A DNA stretch of 64,000 nucleotides, from assembly GCF_963676685.1 (NCBI RefSeq), contig NC_092354.1, positions 67,406,241-67,470,240 on the forward strand, read 5' to 3'. The position numbers were made by a program, and so were the translations under genes. How positions within the stretch are numbered: position 1 is the stretch's first letter; every line of letters begins with the position of its first letter. The notes under the pieces are model-generated. The model had not been told where the DNA came from. It made no database searches and saw only the letters and a program-made list of their open reading frames with translations. Below, in pieces: positions 1 to 11,189 of this stretch. This DNA is from Mytilus edulis (taxonomy: Eukaryota; Mollusca; Bivalvia; Mytilida; Mytilidae).

Positions 1-250
1 CGAGATATGGCACCCGTCGTGATGTTCATATAGATATAAGCCCAGTGTTATGTCTTATTCGAAAGGTGAAAATTCGGAGAAAAGGAGCGGGATTGAAGCT
101 ACGAAAATAAGATCATATTCTTCTTCATCTGCAATGTTATTCATATATATGATTAACGAATTATTGCAAACATAATTACGTGCAAATGTAAAAGTGTTCT
201 GCCTACAGTGTAATTGATGACGAGATGTCAATAAAGAAAGGCACAAGCTT
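1..250. repeat. Diverged fragment of an interspersed repeat (family R1)
   Basis: The block around TGGCACCCGTCGTG resembles the TGGCACCAGTCGTG block and following text in the better-preserved copy at 29,035-29,130. Similarity fades quickly, so this is a weak call. No gene is seen here; a 63-codon minus-strand open frame has no recognisable feature. Confidence 0.3.
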
Positions 251-1900
251 AGTTTTTATCAATTGCATAATTCATATTGAAAGTATATTTGTTTCAACTA
301 GAGTATTGAAATGAATGCAACCAACAAAAGCTAATAAACACATATAACACTGATACATGTCATATGTGTCTGTCCTGAATAAGTTTTTTATCTAGACTAA
401 TCTAACATGTCTTCAGTGGTTATTGTTTGTTGATTAGTAATAATCCTGCTTTTTGTCTTTTATCTGGCCGCTGTTTTAGATTTTTTCCCATTCTTAAACC
501 TCCCATATTCAGCTAACGATGTGGAATGATGATTGCTCATTGTTGAGATTTGTATATGATGAATTATAGTTTTTTTTAATCTTTATCGTTGATTACTTTA
601 TGATTTCTGGTTTAACTCATAACACAAATCGTTGCTGGATTGGTGTCCGGGGCTATCTATAACTTTAAGTACGATAGTTCAATTACTTACAGGAGTTAAC
701 AGAAAGTTGTTTTTGTCAACATAATGAAAATAGCTCCTTTACTAGTGAATGCAGAGACACACATTATTCGCACTTTTCCTTCGTTTATAATGGTAGGAAC
801 AAATACTTGGTAAACATGTTAAATGCAAATTTCAGCATGAGCACATATGTCAAGACAATACAATAATCGTATTCCGTTAATAAATAACTGGAATATAAAG
901 TTATCTCAACTATAGTTGTGTTTATAGAAAATAATGAAATAAATCTTTTTCGTTTTACTAGTACGCAGTTTGAACAAAATAATCAATGTTTCATTCCAAA
1001 GAAAGTAGTTATCAAAGGTATTAGGCTTATAATTTAATACGCCAGACGCGCATTTCGTCTACATAAGATTCATCAACGACGCTCAGATCGAAGCAGTTAG
1101 AATGCCATCAAGAATAAAGTTGAAGAGCATTCCTATCTCGTTTGTTTCAATTTTTATTATTAACCATGTCAGTGAATGAATTGTTTTAATTGTTGTTAAA
1201 GTTCAAGAATTTTTAAATGATTTTTTTTTTATCTTACCCTATTAAGTATACACTGGACATAATTCTGACAATGACGACGGGGAATGTACGACTTAATTCT
1301 GCATAGTAGGTGACAATGGATTGAAACAGCTCACTGTAATGATACCACAGATCTTGCAAGGATTAGTAGATGTAGTAAATATTCTTTGTTATGTGCATAG
1401 TTTACTTTTTGTAATTAGTATATATCATTTGCAGAGCAAATTTTAATGTGTCTTAAAAAAACCATCTACAACCTGAACCAATGGGAAACAAAAAAGGCAC
1501 GAACTTACAAACAGATGAGATTTTCTGTACTTAAATCTCCTTTTTTTTTTTTATCTAAATGAAGAACTGCTATTTCAATGCAGTAGGTTTAAGTCTTAAA
1601 TATTATTATGCAACTTTGTATTTATATTATCTGAGCAGTTTCACATGCCAACGTGGATAGCTATCTGCTTTGTAATGTAGCCAGGATGTCTAGATGCAGA
1701 TTTTGTTTCTATGAACAATTAAATTTTAAAGTCCACTATAAAAACTTGTGGTTTTACACAAACAAACACAAGACAACCTTAAAGTAATGAGAATGTGTCC
1801 ATAGATATATTTTACTTAAAATGAAATAAACAGCGACAATTTATCCTTGGTGTTCATTTGAACTCTGAAAATTACAAAAAGTCGTATCAAACGTCGAGTT
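251..1900. other. Non-coding stretch without a recognised gene
   Basis: AT-rich sequence with no long open frame and no recognisable exon. It contains one short repeat fragment (family R6, about 1,035-1,100). Confidence 0.6.
1035..1100. repeat. R6 interspersed repeat fragment
   Basis: The block ACGCCAGACGCGCATTTCGT recurs in related form at about 28,830-28,862, 40,878-40,950 and, in the other orientation, 60,945-61,030. Four dispersed copies in 64 kb indicate an interspersed family. No coding content. Confidence 0.5.
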
Positions 1901-1914
1901 CAAACACCATATTC

Positions 1915-1939
1915 ATATATATATATATATATATATATA
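1915..1939. repeat. (TA)n microsatellite
   Basis: Uninterrupted TA dinucleotides. It is the first of three TA tracts (also 2,091-2,114 and 5,014-5,037) around the Penelope-like inverted pair. Confidence 0.85.
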
Positions 1940-2090
1940 CTTTTTCACTTTTTTGGTCTTTTTGAAAATGTTGTTTGTGCTGTTTTTAGACCCTTCTACA
2001 ACGAAATTTGTTTTACATGCACACGTATAAAAATTGCGGTTTTTATCCAACGCAATCATAGGTTTGAACGTAGTTTTCAATTTAGACTCG

Positions 2091-2114
2091 TATATATATA
2101 TATATATATATATA
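2091..2114. repeat. (TA)n microsatellite at the left edge of the Penelope-like copy
   Basis: A TA tract lies immediately outside the 3' end of the left (minus-strand) Penelope-like copy. A similar tract lies about 20 bp beyond the 3' end of the right copy. Confidence 0.8.
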
Positions 2115-2283
2115 ATAAAAACTATAAAACAAATTCCCATACGTTTCGGCCATTACGGCCTTCTTCATTGGAATAAATTACAACATTGAAACAACAATTA
2201 CATCACTTGGATACATTACGTTATAATAACTTTTATGACGTTCATTTGCCGCGTTTTTCGCTTTTTCAATATAAATATATTTA

Positions 2284-4002
2284 TCATCGTTCATACATTG
2301 TGTTGAGTCCTTCAGGTTCTAGAGTTTTTAATTTTTTTATCCAAAAGGCTTCTTTAGTTTTTCTGTAAGTTTCTGTCCCAAATACTCTTTCTATGGCGGT
2401 AACTTTTAAATTTGTTATTGAATGATTGTTCTGAATGAAATGGTTGGCTACTGGATCTTCTGTTTTCTTTGTTTGTATTTTTGAAAAGTTCAATAGCATT
2501 CGTTGATATAGTGTATCACCCGTTTGTCCTACATATATAACTTTTTCACATTTTGTACAATTAATCGCATATATCACGCCTACGGTTTTACAATTTATTT
2601 GTCCCTGAATGGTATATTCTTTGCCGGTGTTGTCACAAAATACCTTGGTTTCATTTAAATGTGAGCATAGTGCACATTGTTTACCACATGGTCCACATCC
2701 ATTAGTTTGCTTATAAAATAATAAATTATGCTTTTTGTGTACTAAGATGTCTTTTATGTTGTTATCACGTTTAAATGCCACGATAGGCGGATCGGGAAAT
2801 ATTTTCTTTAGTCTTTCGGATTGATGGAGAATTTTAAGATTTTTTCTAAGAATGGAATGTACATTTGGAAGCGCATTGGAAAAAGTAATTACTAAAGGTA
2901 CCCTGTTGTTTTCTTTCTTCTGTTTGTACTTTAATAGATCTTCTCGGTTTAATTTGTCGACTTTCTTCAATTGAACTTCAGTGGACGAGTTATTGTATCC
3001 ACGTTCTTTTAGGTGCGTTTTTATTTCTTCTCTTCTTGTTTTGTAATCTTCTTCTGTTGAGCAAATTCTTTTGACACGAATGCCGAGTCCATATGGTATA
3101 GCATTTTTTACAGAGTTTGGATGGCTTGACGACACATGTAAGTATTGGTGTTTATCTGTTGATTTTGTATAAAGATCTGTTTTAAGTTGTCCGTTTTCTA
3201 TGTGTACAAACACATCAAGAAATTCAATTTTTTCAGTTGAGTAACGCATTTCTGTTTTAATTCGCGGATGCAAACTGTTTGACATTTCGTGAAATTTTTT
3301 TAATTCATCTAAACCATGTTCCCATATCCCCCAGATGTCATCAACATATCTCCAATATGAAAATGGTTGTAAATTGCTGTTTTGAAATAAATTTTCTTCC
3401 CATTGTCCGAGGTAGGTGCAAGCATAATTCATGCCTAGATGGGAACAAATAGCTGTTCCTTCAGTTTGTAAAAAGTGCTTTCCGTTGAAGCTAAAATTAT
3501 TATTTTCAATGACTAAATCCATCATTTTAAGAACATCTTCAGTTGGGATTGATGTGTTAGTTCGATTTTCTAGTGCTGATTTACATGCTTCTCGTGCTTC
3601 TTTTCTTGGTACGCTTGGATATAATTTAGTTACATCTAAACAAAACATTATTGCGTTGTCTGGTAAAGGCAGTTGTATTGCATTTAATTTGTTTAAAAAA
3701 TCTGTTGTGTCTTTGATATACGTGGGCAAGTTCCGAACATTCTCCGAAAGCTCGTTTTCGACTATTTCCGCGATTTTTTCTGTGGGATGGTTCCGCCCAT
3801 TAATAATTGTTCTAACTGGGTGATTTTGTTTGTGTAATTTCGGATTAGCTTGTACCTTTCCGGGACATGTTCCTTTCGGTAAGAGATATTTTTTCATGTC
3901 TTTATCTATTATTTCTCTTTTACATAAATTTTCTACGAGTTTTTTTACTTTATTTTCATTTTTCTGTGTTAGAAAACAGAACAGAAGAAGATTACAAAAC
4001 AA
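2284..4002 (-). CDS. Penelope-like reverse transcriptase with GIY-YIG endonuclease, 5'-truncated
   Basis: A 572-codon open frame. Reverse-transcriptase hallmarks run in order: NPKLHK at residues 53-58, FCLDVTKLYPSVP about 120-132, and the catalytic YVDD at 219-222 in an F-x-Y-W-R-Y-V-D-D context. A Cys-rich stretch (CGPCGKQCALC) precedes a C-terminal GIY-YIG nuclease from about residue 474 (IYAINCTKCEKVIYVGQTG). This RT plus GIY-YIG order is diagnostic of Penelope-like elements, which copy RNA into DNA at a nicked target. Full-length relatives are usually longer; the first dozen residues here read through the junction with the inverted copy, so the true N-terminus is missing. The frame itself is undamaged, suggesting a young insertion. 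Confidence 0.9.
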   Translation of the reverse strand: MFCNLLLFCFLTQKNENKVKKLVENLCKREIIDKDMKKYLLPKGTCPGKVQANPKLHKQNHPVRTIINGRNHPTEKIAEIVENELSENVRNLPTYIKDTTDFLNKLNAIQLPLPDNAIMFCLDVTKLYPSVPRKEAREACKSALENRTNTSIPTEDVLKMMDLVIENNNFSFNGKHFLQTEGTAICSHLGMNYACTYLGQWEENLFQNSNLQPFSYWRYVDDIWGIWEHGLDELKKFHEMSNSLHPRIKTEMRYSTEKIEFLDVFVHIENGQLKTDLYTKSTDKHQYLHVSSSHPNSVKNAIPYGLGIRVKRICSTEEDYKTRREEIKTHLKERGYNNSSTEVQLKKVDKLNREDLLKYKQKKENNRVPLVITFSNALPNVHSILRKNLKILHQSERLKKIFPDPPIVAFKRDNNIKDILVHKKHNLLFYKQTNGCGPCGKQCALCSHLNETKVFCDNTGKEYTIQGQINCKTVGVIYAINCTKCEKVIYVGQTGDTLYQRMLLNFSKIQTKKTEDPVANHFIQNNHSITNLKVTAIERVFGTETYRKTKEAFWIKKLKTLEPEGLNTMYER

Positions 4003-4086
4003 ACAGAAGAAGATTACAAAACAAGAAGAGAAGAAATAAAAACAAACAGAAGAAGATTACAAAACAAGAAGAGAAGAAATAAAAAC
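3977..4086. repeat. Short tandem repeat at the Penelope inversion junction
   Basis: Three partial units of a roughly 45-bp purine-rich sequence (core AGAAGAAGATTACAAAAC, then GAAGAGAAGAAATAAAAAC) sit at the inner end of the right arm. The same segment is single-copy in the left copy (about 3,012-3,057, reverse complement), so it was multiplied at the junction. Slippage during reverse transcription or repair would explain it. Confidence 0.75.
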
Positions 4087-4132
4087 GCACCTAAAAGAAC
4101 GTGGATACAATAACTCGTCCACTGAAGTTCAA

Positions 4133-4819
4133 TTGAAGAAAGTCGACAAATTAAACCGAGAAGATCTATTAAAGTACAAACAGAAGAAAGAAAACAACAG
4201 GGTACCTTTAGTAATTACTTTTTCCAATGCGCTTCCAAATGTACATTCCATTCTTAGAAAAAATCTTAAAATTCTCCATCAATCCGAAAGACTAAAGAAA
4301 ATATTTCCCGATCCGCCTATCGTGGCATTTAAACGTGATAACAACATAAAAGACATCTTAGTACACAAAAAGCATAATTTATTATTTTATAAGCAAACTA
4401 ATGGATGTGGACCATGTGGTAAACAATGTGCACTATGCTCACATTTAAATGAAACCAAGGTATTTTGTGACAACACCGGCAAAGAATATACCATTCAGGG
4501 ACAAATAAATTGTAAAACCGTAGGCGTGATATATGCGATTAATTGTACAAAATGTGAAAAAGTTATATATGTAGGACAAACGGGTGATACACTATATCAA
4601 CGAATGCTATTGAACTTTTCAAAAATACGAACAAAGAAAACAGAAGATCCAGTAGCCAACCATTTCATTCAGAACAATCATTCAATAACAAATTTAAAAG
4701 TTACCGCCATAGAAAGAGTATTTGGGACAGAAACTTACAGAAAAACTAAAGAAGCCTTTTGGATAAAAAAATTAAAAACTCTAGAACCTGAAGGACTCAA
4801 CACAATGTATGAACGATGA
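4133..4819 (+). pseudogene. Partial Penelope-like ORF (C-terminal RT region and GIY-YIG), right arm
   Basis: A 228-codon frame matching the last ~228 residues of the minus-strand ORF at 2,284-4,002, with a Gln/Arg difference in the ...NFSKI-x-TKK segment. It contains the Cys-rich stretch and the entire GIY-YIG nuclease but no reverse-transcriptase catalytic core, so it is a 5'-truncated copy and cannot act alone as a retroelement. Confidence 0.85.
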
Positions 4820-5013
4820 TAAATATATTTATATTGAAAAAGCGAAAAACGCGGCAAATGAACGTCATAAAAGTTATTATAACGTAATGTATCCAAGTGA
4901 TGTAGTTGTTGTTTCAATGTTGTAATGTATTCCAATGAAGAAGGCCGTAATGGCCGAAACGTATGGGAATTTGTTTTATAGTTTTTATTATACAATCATT
5001 CAGAGACTTTATG

Positions 5014-5037
5014 TATATATATATATATATATATATA
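5014..5037. repeat. (TA)n microsatellite between Penelope pair and tandem array
   Basis: A TA tract bridging the 3' flank of the right Penelope-like copy and the first unit of the 440-bp array. Confidence 0.8.
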
Positions 5038-7303
5038 CAACTCGTCTAAACATCAACCCAACAATGTTAGATCTGTAAATTTGCTTTCGCAAATTTTTGG
5101 TTCTTCCCTCGCCGGGATTCGAACCCATGCTACTGTGATATCGGGACACCAAACCGCCTGCACTGCAGCCGTCCCGCTAGACCACACGACCACCTGGGCT
5201 CTCAAAAAAAGAGCTTTCGCTGGCCGTGTGTTACCTTTCCACGTCAGTTTTAATCTAGCGGCGTACTGCATTACATGATATATAAGGCATGAAGATGTTA
5301 TTGTTACAGATCAGCTAAATTATTTATAGTAAAGGATCCTACAAATAAATGTAAGATACAGTCACAGAAAATAATTATATTTATAAGTACGTCTGAGTCA
5401 GTGACAACCCTACAACAGATGTATCTATCGGATCGCCATCAATGATGGTGATACATGGCTGTGTACATAATGTATATACAACTCGTCGAAACATCAACCC
5501 AACAATGTTAGATCTGTAAATTTGCTTTGGCAAATTTTTGGTTCTTCCCTCGCCGGGATTCGAACCCATGCTACTGTGATATCGTGACACCAAACCGCCT
5601 GCACTGCAGCCGTCCCGCTAGACCACACGACCACCTGGGCTCTCAAAAAAAAAGCTTTCGCTGGCCGTGTGTTACCTTTCAACGTCAGTTTTAATCTAGC
5701 GGCGTACTGCAGTACATGATATATAAGGCATGAAGATGTTATTGTTACAGATCAGCTAAATTATCTATAGTAAAGGATCCTACAAATGAATGTATATACA
5801 GTCACAGAAAATAATTATATTTATAAGTACGTCTGAGTCAGTGACAACCCTACAACAGATGTATCCATCGGATCGCCATCAATGATGGTGATACATGGCT
5901 GTGTACATAGTGTATATACAACTCGTCTAAACATCAACCCAACAATGTTAGATCTGTCAATTTGCTTTCGCAAATTTTTGGTTCTTCCCTCGCCGGGATT
6001 CGAACCCATGCTACTGTGATATCGTGACACCAAACCGCCTGCACTGCAGCCGTCCCGATAGACCACACGACCACCTGGGCTCTCAAAAAAAGAGCTTTCG
6101 CTGGCCGTGTGTTACCTTTCCATGTCAGTTTTAATCTAGCGGCGTATTGCAGTACATGATATATAAGGCATGAAGATGTTATTGTTACAGATCAGCTAAA
6201 TTATTTATAGTAAAGGATCCTACAAATAAATGTAAGATACAGTCACAGAAAATAATTATATTTATAAGTACGTCTGAGTCAGTGACAACCCTACAACAGA
6301 TGTATCTATCGGATCGCCATCAATGATGGTGATACATGGCTGTGTACATAATGTATATACAACTCGTCGAAACATCAACCCAACAATGTTAGATCTGTAA
6401 ATTTGCTTTCGCAAATTTTTGGTTCTTCCCTCGCCGGGATTCGAACCCATGCTACTGTGATATCGTGAAACCAAACCGCCTGCACTGCAGCCGTCCCACT
6501 AGACCACACGACCACCTGGGCTCTCAAAAAAAGAGCTTTCGCTGGCCGTGTGTTACCTTTCCACGTCAGTTTTAATCTAGCGGCGTACTGCAGTACATAA
6601 TATATAAGGCATGAAGATGTTATTGTTACAGATCAGCTAAATTATCTATAGTAAAGGATCCTACAAATGAATGTAAGATACAGTCACAGAAAATAATTAT
6701 ATTTATAAGTACGTCTGAGACAGTGACAACCCTACAACAGATGTATCCATCGGATCGCCATCAATGATGGTGATACATGGCTGTGTACATAATGTATATA
6801 CAACTCGTCTAAACATCAACCCAACAATGTTAGATCGGTAAATTTGCTTTCGCAAATTTTTGGTTCTTCCCTCGCCGGGATTCAAACCCATGCTACTGTG
6901 ATATCGTGACACCAAACCGCCTGCACTGCAGCCGTCCCGCTAGACCACACGACCACCTGGGCTCTCAAAAAAAGAGCTTTCGCTGGCCGTGTGTTACCTT
7001 TCCTCGTCAGTTTTAATCTAGCGGCGTACTACAGTACATGATATATAAGGCATGAAGATGTTATTGTTACAGATCAGCTAAATTATCTATAGTAAAGGAT
7101 CCTACAAATTAATGTAATATACAGTCACAGAAAATAATTATATTTATAAGTACGTCTGAGTCAGTGACAACTCTACAACAGATGTATCCATCGGATCGAC
7201 ATCAATGATGGTGATACATGGCTGTGTACATAATGTATATACAACTCGTCTAAACATCAACCCAATAATGTTAGATCTGTAAATTTTTGGTTCTTCCCTC
7301 GCC
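5038..7303 (-). repeat. 440-441 bp tandem array with a tRNA-like sequence in each unit (array 1)
   Basis: Five complete units plus a truncated sixth. The landmark GGGATTCGAACCC falls at 5,114, 5,555, 5,995, 6,436 and, as GGGATTCAAACCC, 6,877, so the period is 440-441 bp. On the minus strand each unit reads CCAGGTGGTCGTG, then a perfect tRNA A box (TGGTCTAGCGG), 48 nt, then a perfect B box (GGTTCGAATCC). The 48-nt spacing and poor acceptor and T-stem pairing mean it is tRNA-derived, like a SINE head, rather than a functional tRNA. The remaining ~340 bp of each unit is highly conserved between units. The sixth unit breaks off inside the tRNA-like part at 7,303, where the next element begins. 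Short open frames here are artefacts of the repeat. Confidence 0.9.
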
Positions 7304-7317
7304 TTATATATATATAC

Positions 7318-8578
7318 GACTCAAAAGTGCGATGGGGACGCTAAAACACGATGGTCACGCTAAAGTGCGGTGGCCTACGCTCAAGTGTGATGGTTTGATA
7401 CGCTACAGTGCGTTTGTTGGCGAAGTTATGGACGTAAAGTAACATTATGAAGTTAAACGACGTTTCAGTACAAATAGAAATAAACATACCGGTAAAATAG
7501 AAGGTTTGTGCAGATGAAGGATATTTTTAGTTGACAAGAGAAACAAATTAAATGATCCCAATCCAGAAAACTTTTGGTCGGTGCTAAAAGAGTGTGTATG
7601 CAGAGGAGTTATTTCCCCAAATATTATCAACAGTAGCAGGAATGCAAACCTTTGATCTCGTTGTGAAGGCGGGGACAAACGTGTTTTTGTTAGTATACTG
7701 GACAAAAAAAAAACTTCACATAAACAGAGAAATTGACGATAGTAAGGGAAAGGTGTTTACTGTAAAAAAAAAAGACAAAATACACCAAGTGTCAAAGTAC
7801 TTAATTCTGTCAAATTTGATTTAGAACATGTTTTAAATCTCGTCTCTTTTTTTTTTGCGTTAAATAAAAGCTTCTTTTTAACTTTCTAATTGAATTATTT
7901 TTTAAACATTTGTTTTCAATATGGTTCCGTTATTTCTGTGAAAGAGATGGATACTCGTCAACAACATGAAGAAGACAGTAACTAACGACCAGATGTGTAG
8001 TATGGCTTGCTATGATTGATAATATTCTATAACGACCGAAGGGTATCAAAACGACCAGTATAAAACAATTCAAACGAAACAAATAACGGATTGATTTATT
8101 TACAAAACAAATATCAAACAAAAAAGAAGATTTGGTGTTAGTGTCAACGAAACAATTATCCACCAAAGACCAAATGTCGTTCATGATTGCATATAATAAC
8201 ATTGTGACCTTAAACTCGGATACATCGAATAGTAAGCTATGTAGGACAACAAAATTACTATTGTAAAAAAAAGGCAACAGTAGAATACCGCTATTCAAAA
8301 CTCATAAATCCATGGACTTAAACAAAATCGGGGTAACAAACTAAAACTGAGGGAAACAATTTATAAGAGAATTTATAAACAACACACAAGACGAAAAACA
8401 AATATGAACACAACAAAAAAACAAAAATCATTGCCTGAATTACCGTTACATCATCGTACTTTAGCGTGTCATATACCATCGCACTTAAGCGTCTGCCACC
8501 ATCGCACTTTAGCGTAGACCATCGCACTTTAGCGTGACCATCGCACTTGAGAGTAACATCACACTTTAGAGTCCAACA
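7318..8578. mobile_element. Element with long terminal inverted repeats built of short tandem units
   Basis: The left end (about 7,318-7,415) has diverged repeats of an approximately 18-22 bp unit with core CGCTAAAGTGCGATGGT. The right end (about 8,452-8,578) carries the same units in reverse complement, e.g. ACCATCGCACTTTAGCG. The order of units matches across the two ends, making roughly 100-125 bp imperfect inverted termini around about 1.04 kb. No transposase frame survives inside; an R4 repeat fragment lies near the right end. Likely a non-autonomous DNA transposon; the superfamily is not identifiable by eye. It abuts the truncated end of array 1. Confidence 0.65.
8265..8350 (+). repeat. 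R4 interspersed repeat fragment
   Basis: The block around CGCTATTCAAAACTCATAAA and GGTAACAAACTAAAACTGAG matches copies at about 40,330-40,560 (same orientation) and 9,975-10,180 (opposite). Anonymous dispersed family. Confidence 0.6.
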
Positions 8579-8631
8579 CATGTATTGTATGCATTTGGGA
8601 TAACCTTCGAACATAAGCCTCAATTGCTTAA

Positions 8632-8706
8632 TAATCTAATTTGACTTGATGATTTGTTATTTGGATAGAGAGTTGTCTCATTGGCACTCATACCACATCT
8701 TCCTAT
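8632..8706 (-). repeat. R3 interspersed repeat fragment
   Basis: Reverse complement of the ATAGGAAGATGTGGTATGAG block found at 9,537. A longer diverged copy starts at about 35,322. Anonymous dispersed family. Confidence 0.65.
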
Positions 8707-9320
8707 ATCTATTAACGTTCTTATCATTTTCTGTATCAGATGTTTAGTTTGTTGTAAAAATTACTTTTATAAAATGTCGGTATAGAAGACAAGACCAAGC
8801 TTGATTACTTTTTCATTGTAGCTCTACAGATGTGTCTATCTGGTCTAAACTTTGCCTTAAAGGTAAGTTAATAACACAAATTCAATTTTAAGCCATAAAG
8901 GGATCAAAAGTATTTGGTAAAACGCAAATTGTACACATTCTACAATCATGTCATTTTACATTGTTTTCAATGGAAGTGTTGCAATACTTTTTTCCAGGTG
9001 TATATATACTTTCACGCATGCAAAAAAAAAAACCACTTTACATCAACATGATCAACAGATTCTCAATGACAATTTTCTGTTTAACATATTTTTTAATATA
9101 GATCAGTAGCATATATGATATTGTGTTTTTTCTATAAGGGTTTTGTTTATGAAAACCTCCTTCCAGTATTACTGACTTTATAGTGTCCGTTCAAACTTTA
9201 ATCCCCCTACAGTACTGGTGATACGAATAAAAAAGTAAAAATCAAAAAATATGTATTATTCTACGCCAGATTTAGTTATAAGGAAAAACAAAAAATAAAT
9301 AAATATCAACTGTTATTCAC

Positions 9321-9440
9321 CTGCTTCACAACATTCTCCCGTATAACCGGCATTGCAAGTGCAAGCATTATAAAAATAATGTGAGGCCAAACCTCTATCA
9401 GATCCGTGAATACGACAAACATTTAGGTCGTGACAATAAC
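9321..9440 (-). CDS. Single EGF-like domain exon of an otherwise unseen gene
   Basis: A 120-nt exon on the minus strand, with an acceptor (TTTACTTCCAG) just above 9,440 and a GT donor (CAG then GTGAAT) at 9,320-9,319. It starts and ends in phase 1, the symmetric phase typical of shuffled extracellular modules. The translation has Cys spacing of an EGF-like fold: YCHDLNVCRIHG, about 15 residues, then CTCNAGYTGECCE. EGF-like modules occur in secreted or membrane-bound extracellular proteins. No other exon of this gene is secure here; a weak upstream candidate lies at 17,128-17,180. An isolated exon could also be a pseudogene remnant. Confidence 0.6.
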
Positions 9441-9536
9441 CTGGAAGTAAATGTTACTAGTCAGCATTTCAATGACGTGAAAATTATGTGTTAACAAATT
9501 TGTATGAACATTTTTTCAATTCACCTTTTAATACAT

Positions 9537-9790
9537 ATAGGAAGATGTGGTATGAGTGCCAATGAGTCAACTCTCTATCCAAATAACAATTTATAAAAGT
9601 AAACCATTATAGCTTCATGTACGGTCTACAACATCGAGCCTTGTCTCACACCAAACAACAAGCTATAAAAGGGCCCCACAATTACTGGCGTAAAACCATT
9701 CAAACAGGAAAAACAACGGTCTAATCTATTTAAAACATGAGAAATGACAAACACGTATAAATTACATAAACAACAACTACTGTACATCTG
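9537..9790 (+). repeat. R3 interspersed repeat copy
   Basis: Starts ATAGGAAGATGTGGTATGAG and continues through the family's later blocks, ending near CCTGACTTAGGACATGTGC. The same block order is seen at 35,322-35,665, and the later part alone at 59,985-60,130. No coding potential. Confidence 0.65.
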
Positions 9791-9974
9791 AATCCTGACT
9801 TAGGACATGTGCAAACATTTGAAGCGGTATAAAAAAAATCCATGGCATGACACCAACATCTAGTTGAAAGCCAAAACAATTAATAATAAAATAAATCATG
9901 CATCAGAGACTAAAATCAACTCAAACATATCCGAATGATTTAGTATTTTAGCGTCAGGAACAGTCAGAAAAGTC

Positions 9975-10180
9975 ATGCTATTTTTGTTATTCTCACAGGA
10001 TTTTGTCTAATGCTTGGTCCGTTTCTGTGTGTGTTACATTTTAATGATGTGTCGTTGTTCTCCTTTTATGTTTAATGCGTTTCCGTCAGTTTTAGTTTGT
10101 TACCCCCATTTCGTTTTTTGTCCATGGATTTTTTTAGTTTGAACAGCGGTATACTATTGTTTCCTTTATTGTGCAATGCC
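9975..10180 (-). repeat. R4 interspersed repeat copy
   Basis: Reverse complement of the 40,330-40,500 copy: shared blocks include TTTTGTCTAATGCTT, TGTGTGTTACATTTTAATG and GTTTGTTACCC. Confidence 0.6.
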
Positions 10181-11189
10181 AAAAATAATTGTATCGACAG
10201 GTAGTAGGATAGTGAGGAGCGACTCTTTTAGAGATACAAATTAACGTGTGTGTGTCTCTATACATCCTCGAAAGAAAATACAATTTAGTTATGTTTTAAT
10301 TTGCTAATGACAAAATCGATATTAGAGCCAATGTGAACTATATTCAGATATCTAATTACAATATCAAGCACACATACATTTCTTTATTGGTTTTATTATA
10401 ACATGAATTATTCCTATGCAACAAGATATAGAGCTCTTCATACATATCAAAATGTTTTAATAAATCAAAGTACATGCATATATGTAAAAGATTGAAGTCC
10501 ATGTCCCCATAATTCATATCACACCTAGACCATTATTATAATCATGATAACTTCTACAGTTTGACCCTGTCATTTATTGCAGGGTATGTATTTTAGCACG
10601 ACGGTTTAAACACATATACAAGGATATATTCACCCATTTGGAGGATCTGAAATCAACTCGTTTTACCGGTTGGGCTCGTGCAGCACAATTTAAAGTTTTT
10701 TAAACTGTGTGTTATATACTTTTGATTGACTTTTGGTCTTTTCTTACTCTACCATGGCAAGGTCAGTTTTTTTTCGACTTACGGGTTTGAATGTCCCTTT
10801 GCTATCTTTCGCCTTCCTCCTAATCAAATGCTAGTAAAATTGAGATTTCTTCTTTTATGAGACATTACATACAATAATCCACCAATTGGTAGACACCTCT
10901 AAATCAAGCTTTCAATTTTATATTATGTATTTTGGTACTTTACGTCTATTTAATAAAGGGGATGAAGATAAAAAAAACAAAGAAAAGCTAATTTTTAAAG
11001 AAATGGCATGATTCTTATAAATTTAAACAATTTTCATCCAGATATCCTACTTAAGTTAATGAAAAAGTTCCATGAAAAGAAGAGTTTTGCGGCACCAGAG
11101 TTGAGAAACATTTCTTAGCGATAAACACCTCATCTTATCTTTTTGTTGGAGGTAGTGGAATGTATTACATGTTTTCATTTTATGTGAAT

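Larger units (their letters stand above)
2113..4994. mobile_element. Inverted pair of Penelope-like retroelement copies
   Basis: The left arm (about 2,113-3,057, minus-strand copy) and right arm (about 4,046-4,994, plus-strand copy) are nearly identical inverted repeats of about 945 bp, converging on the element's 3' end at both outer edges. Between them is about 1 kb of extra 5' sequence of the left copy, then a short tandem repeat. Paired or partial copies in direct or inverted arrangement are known for Penelope-like elements, so this could be natural; fold-back assembly is the alternative. The two copies differ by only scattered substitutions, so the duplication is recent. Confidence 0.8.

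Noticed and set aside
5080-5215. Functional tRNA gene
   Set aside because: A and B boxes are perfect, but the 48-nt spacing, lack of acceptor-stem pairing and weak T-stem argue for a tRNA-derived repeat only.
5053-6915. Open frames of 60-80 codons repeated through 5-7 kb
   Set aside because: They recur once per 440-bp unit and cross the tRNA-like part; they are by-products of the tandem array.
8822-8862. Possible 41-nt plus-strand exon with a perfect GTAAGT donor
   Set aside because: Too short, no family resemblance and no neighbouring exon; likely chance.
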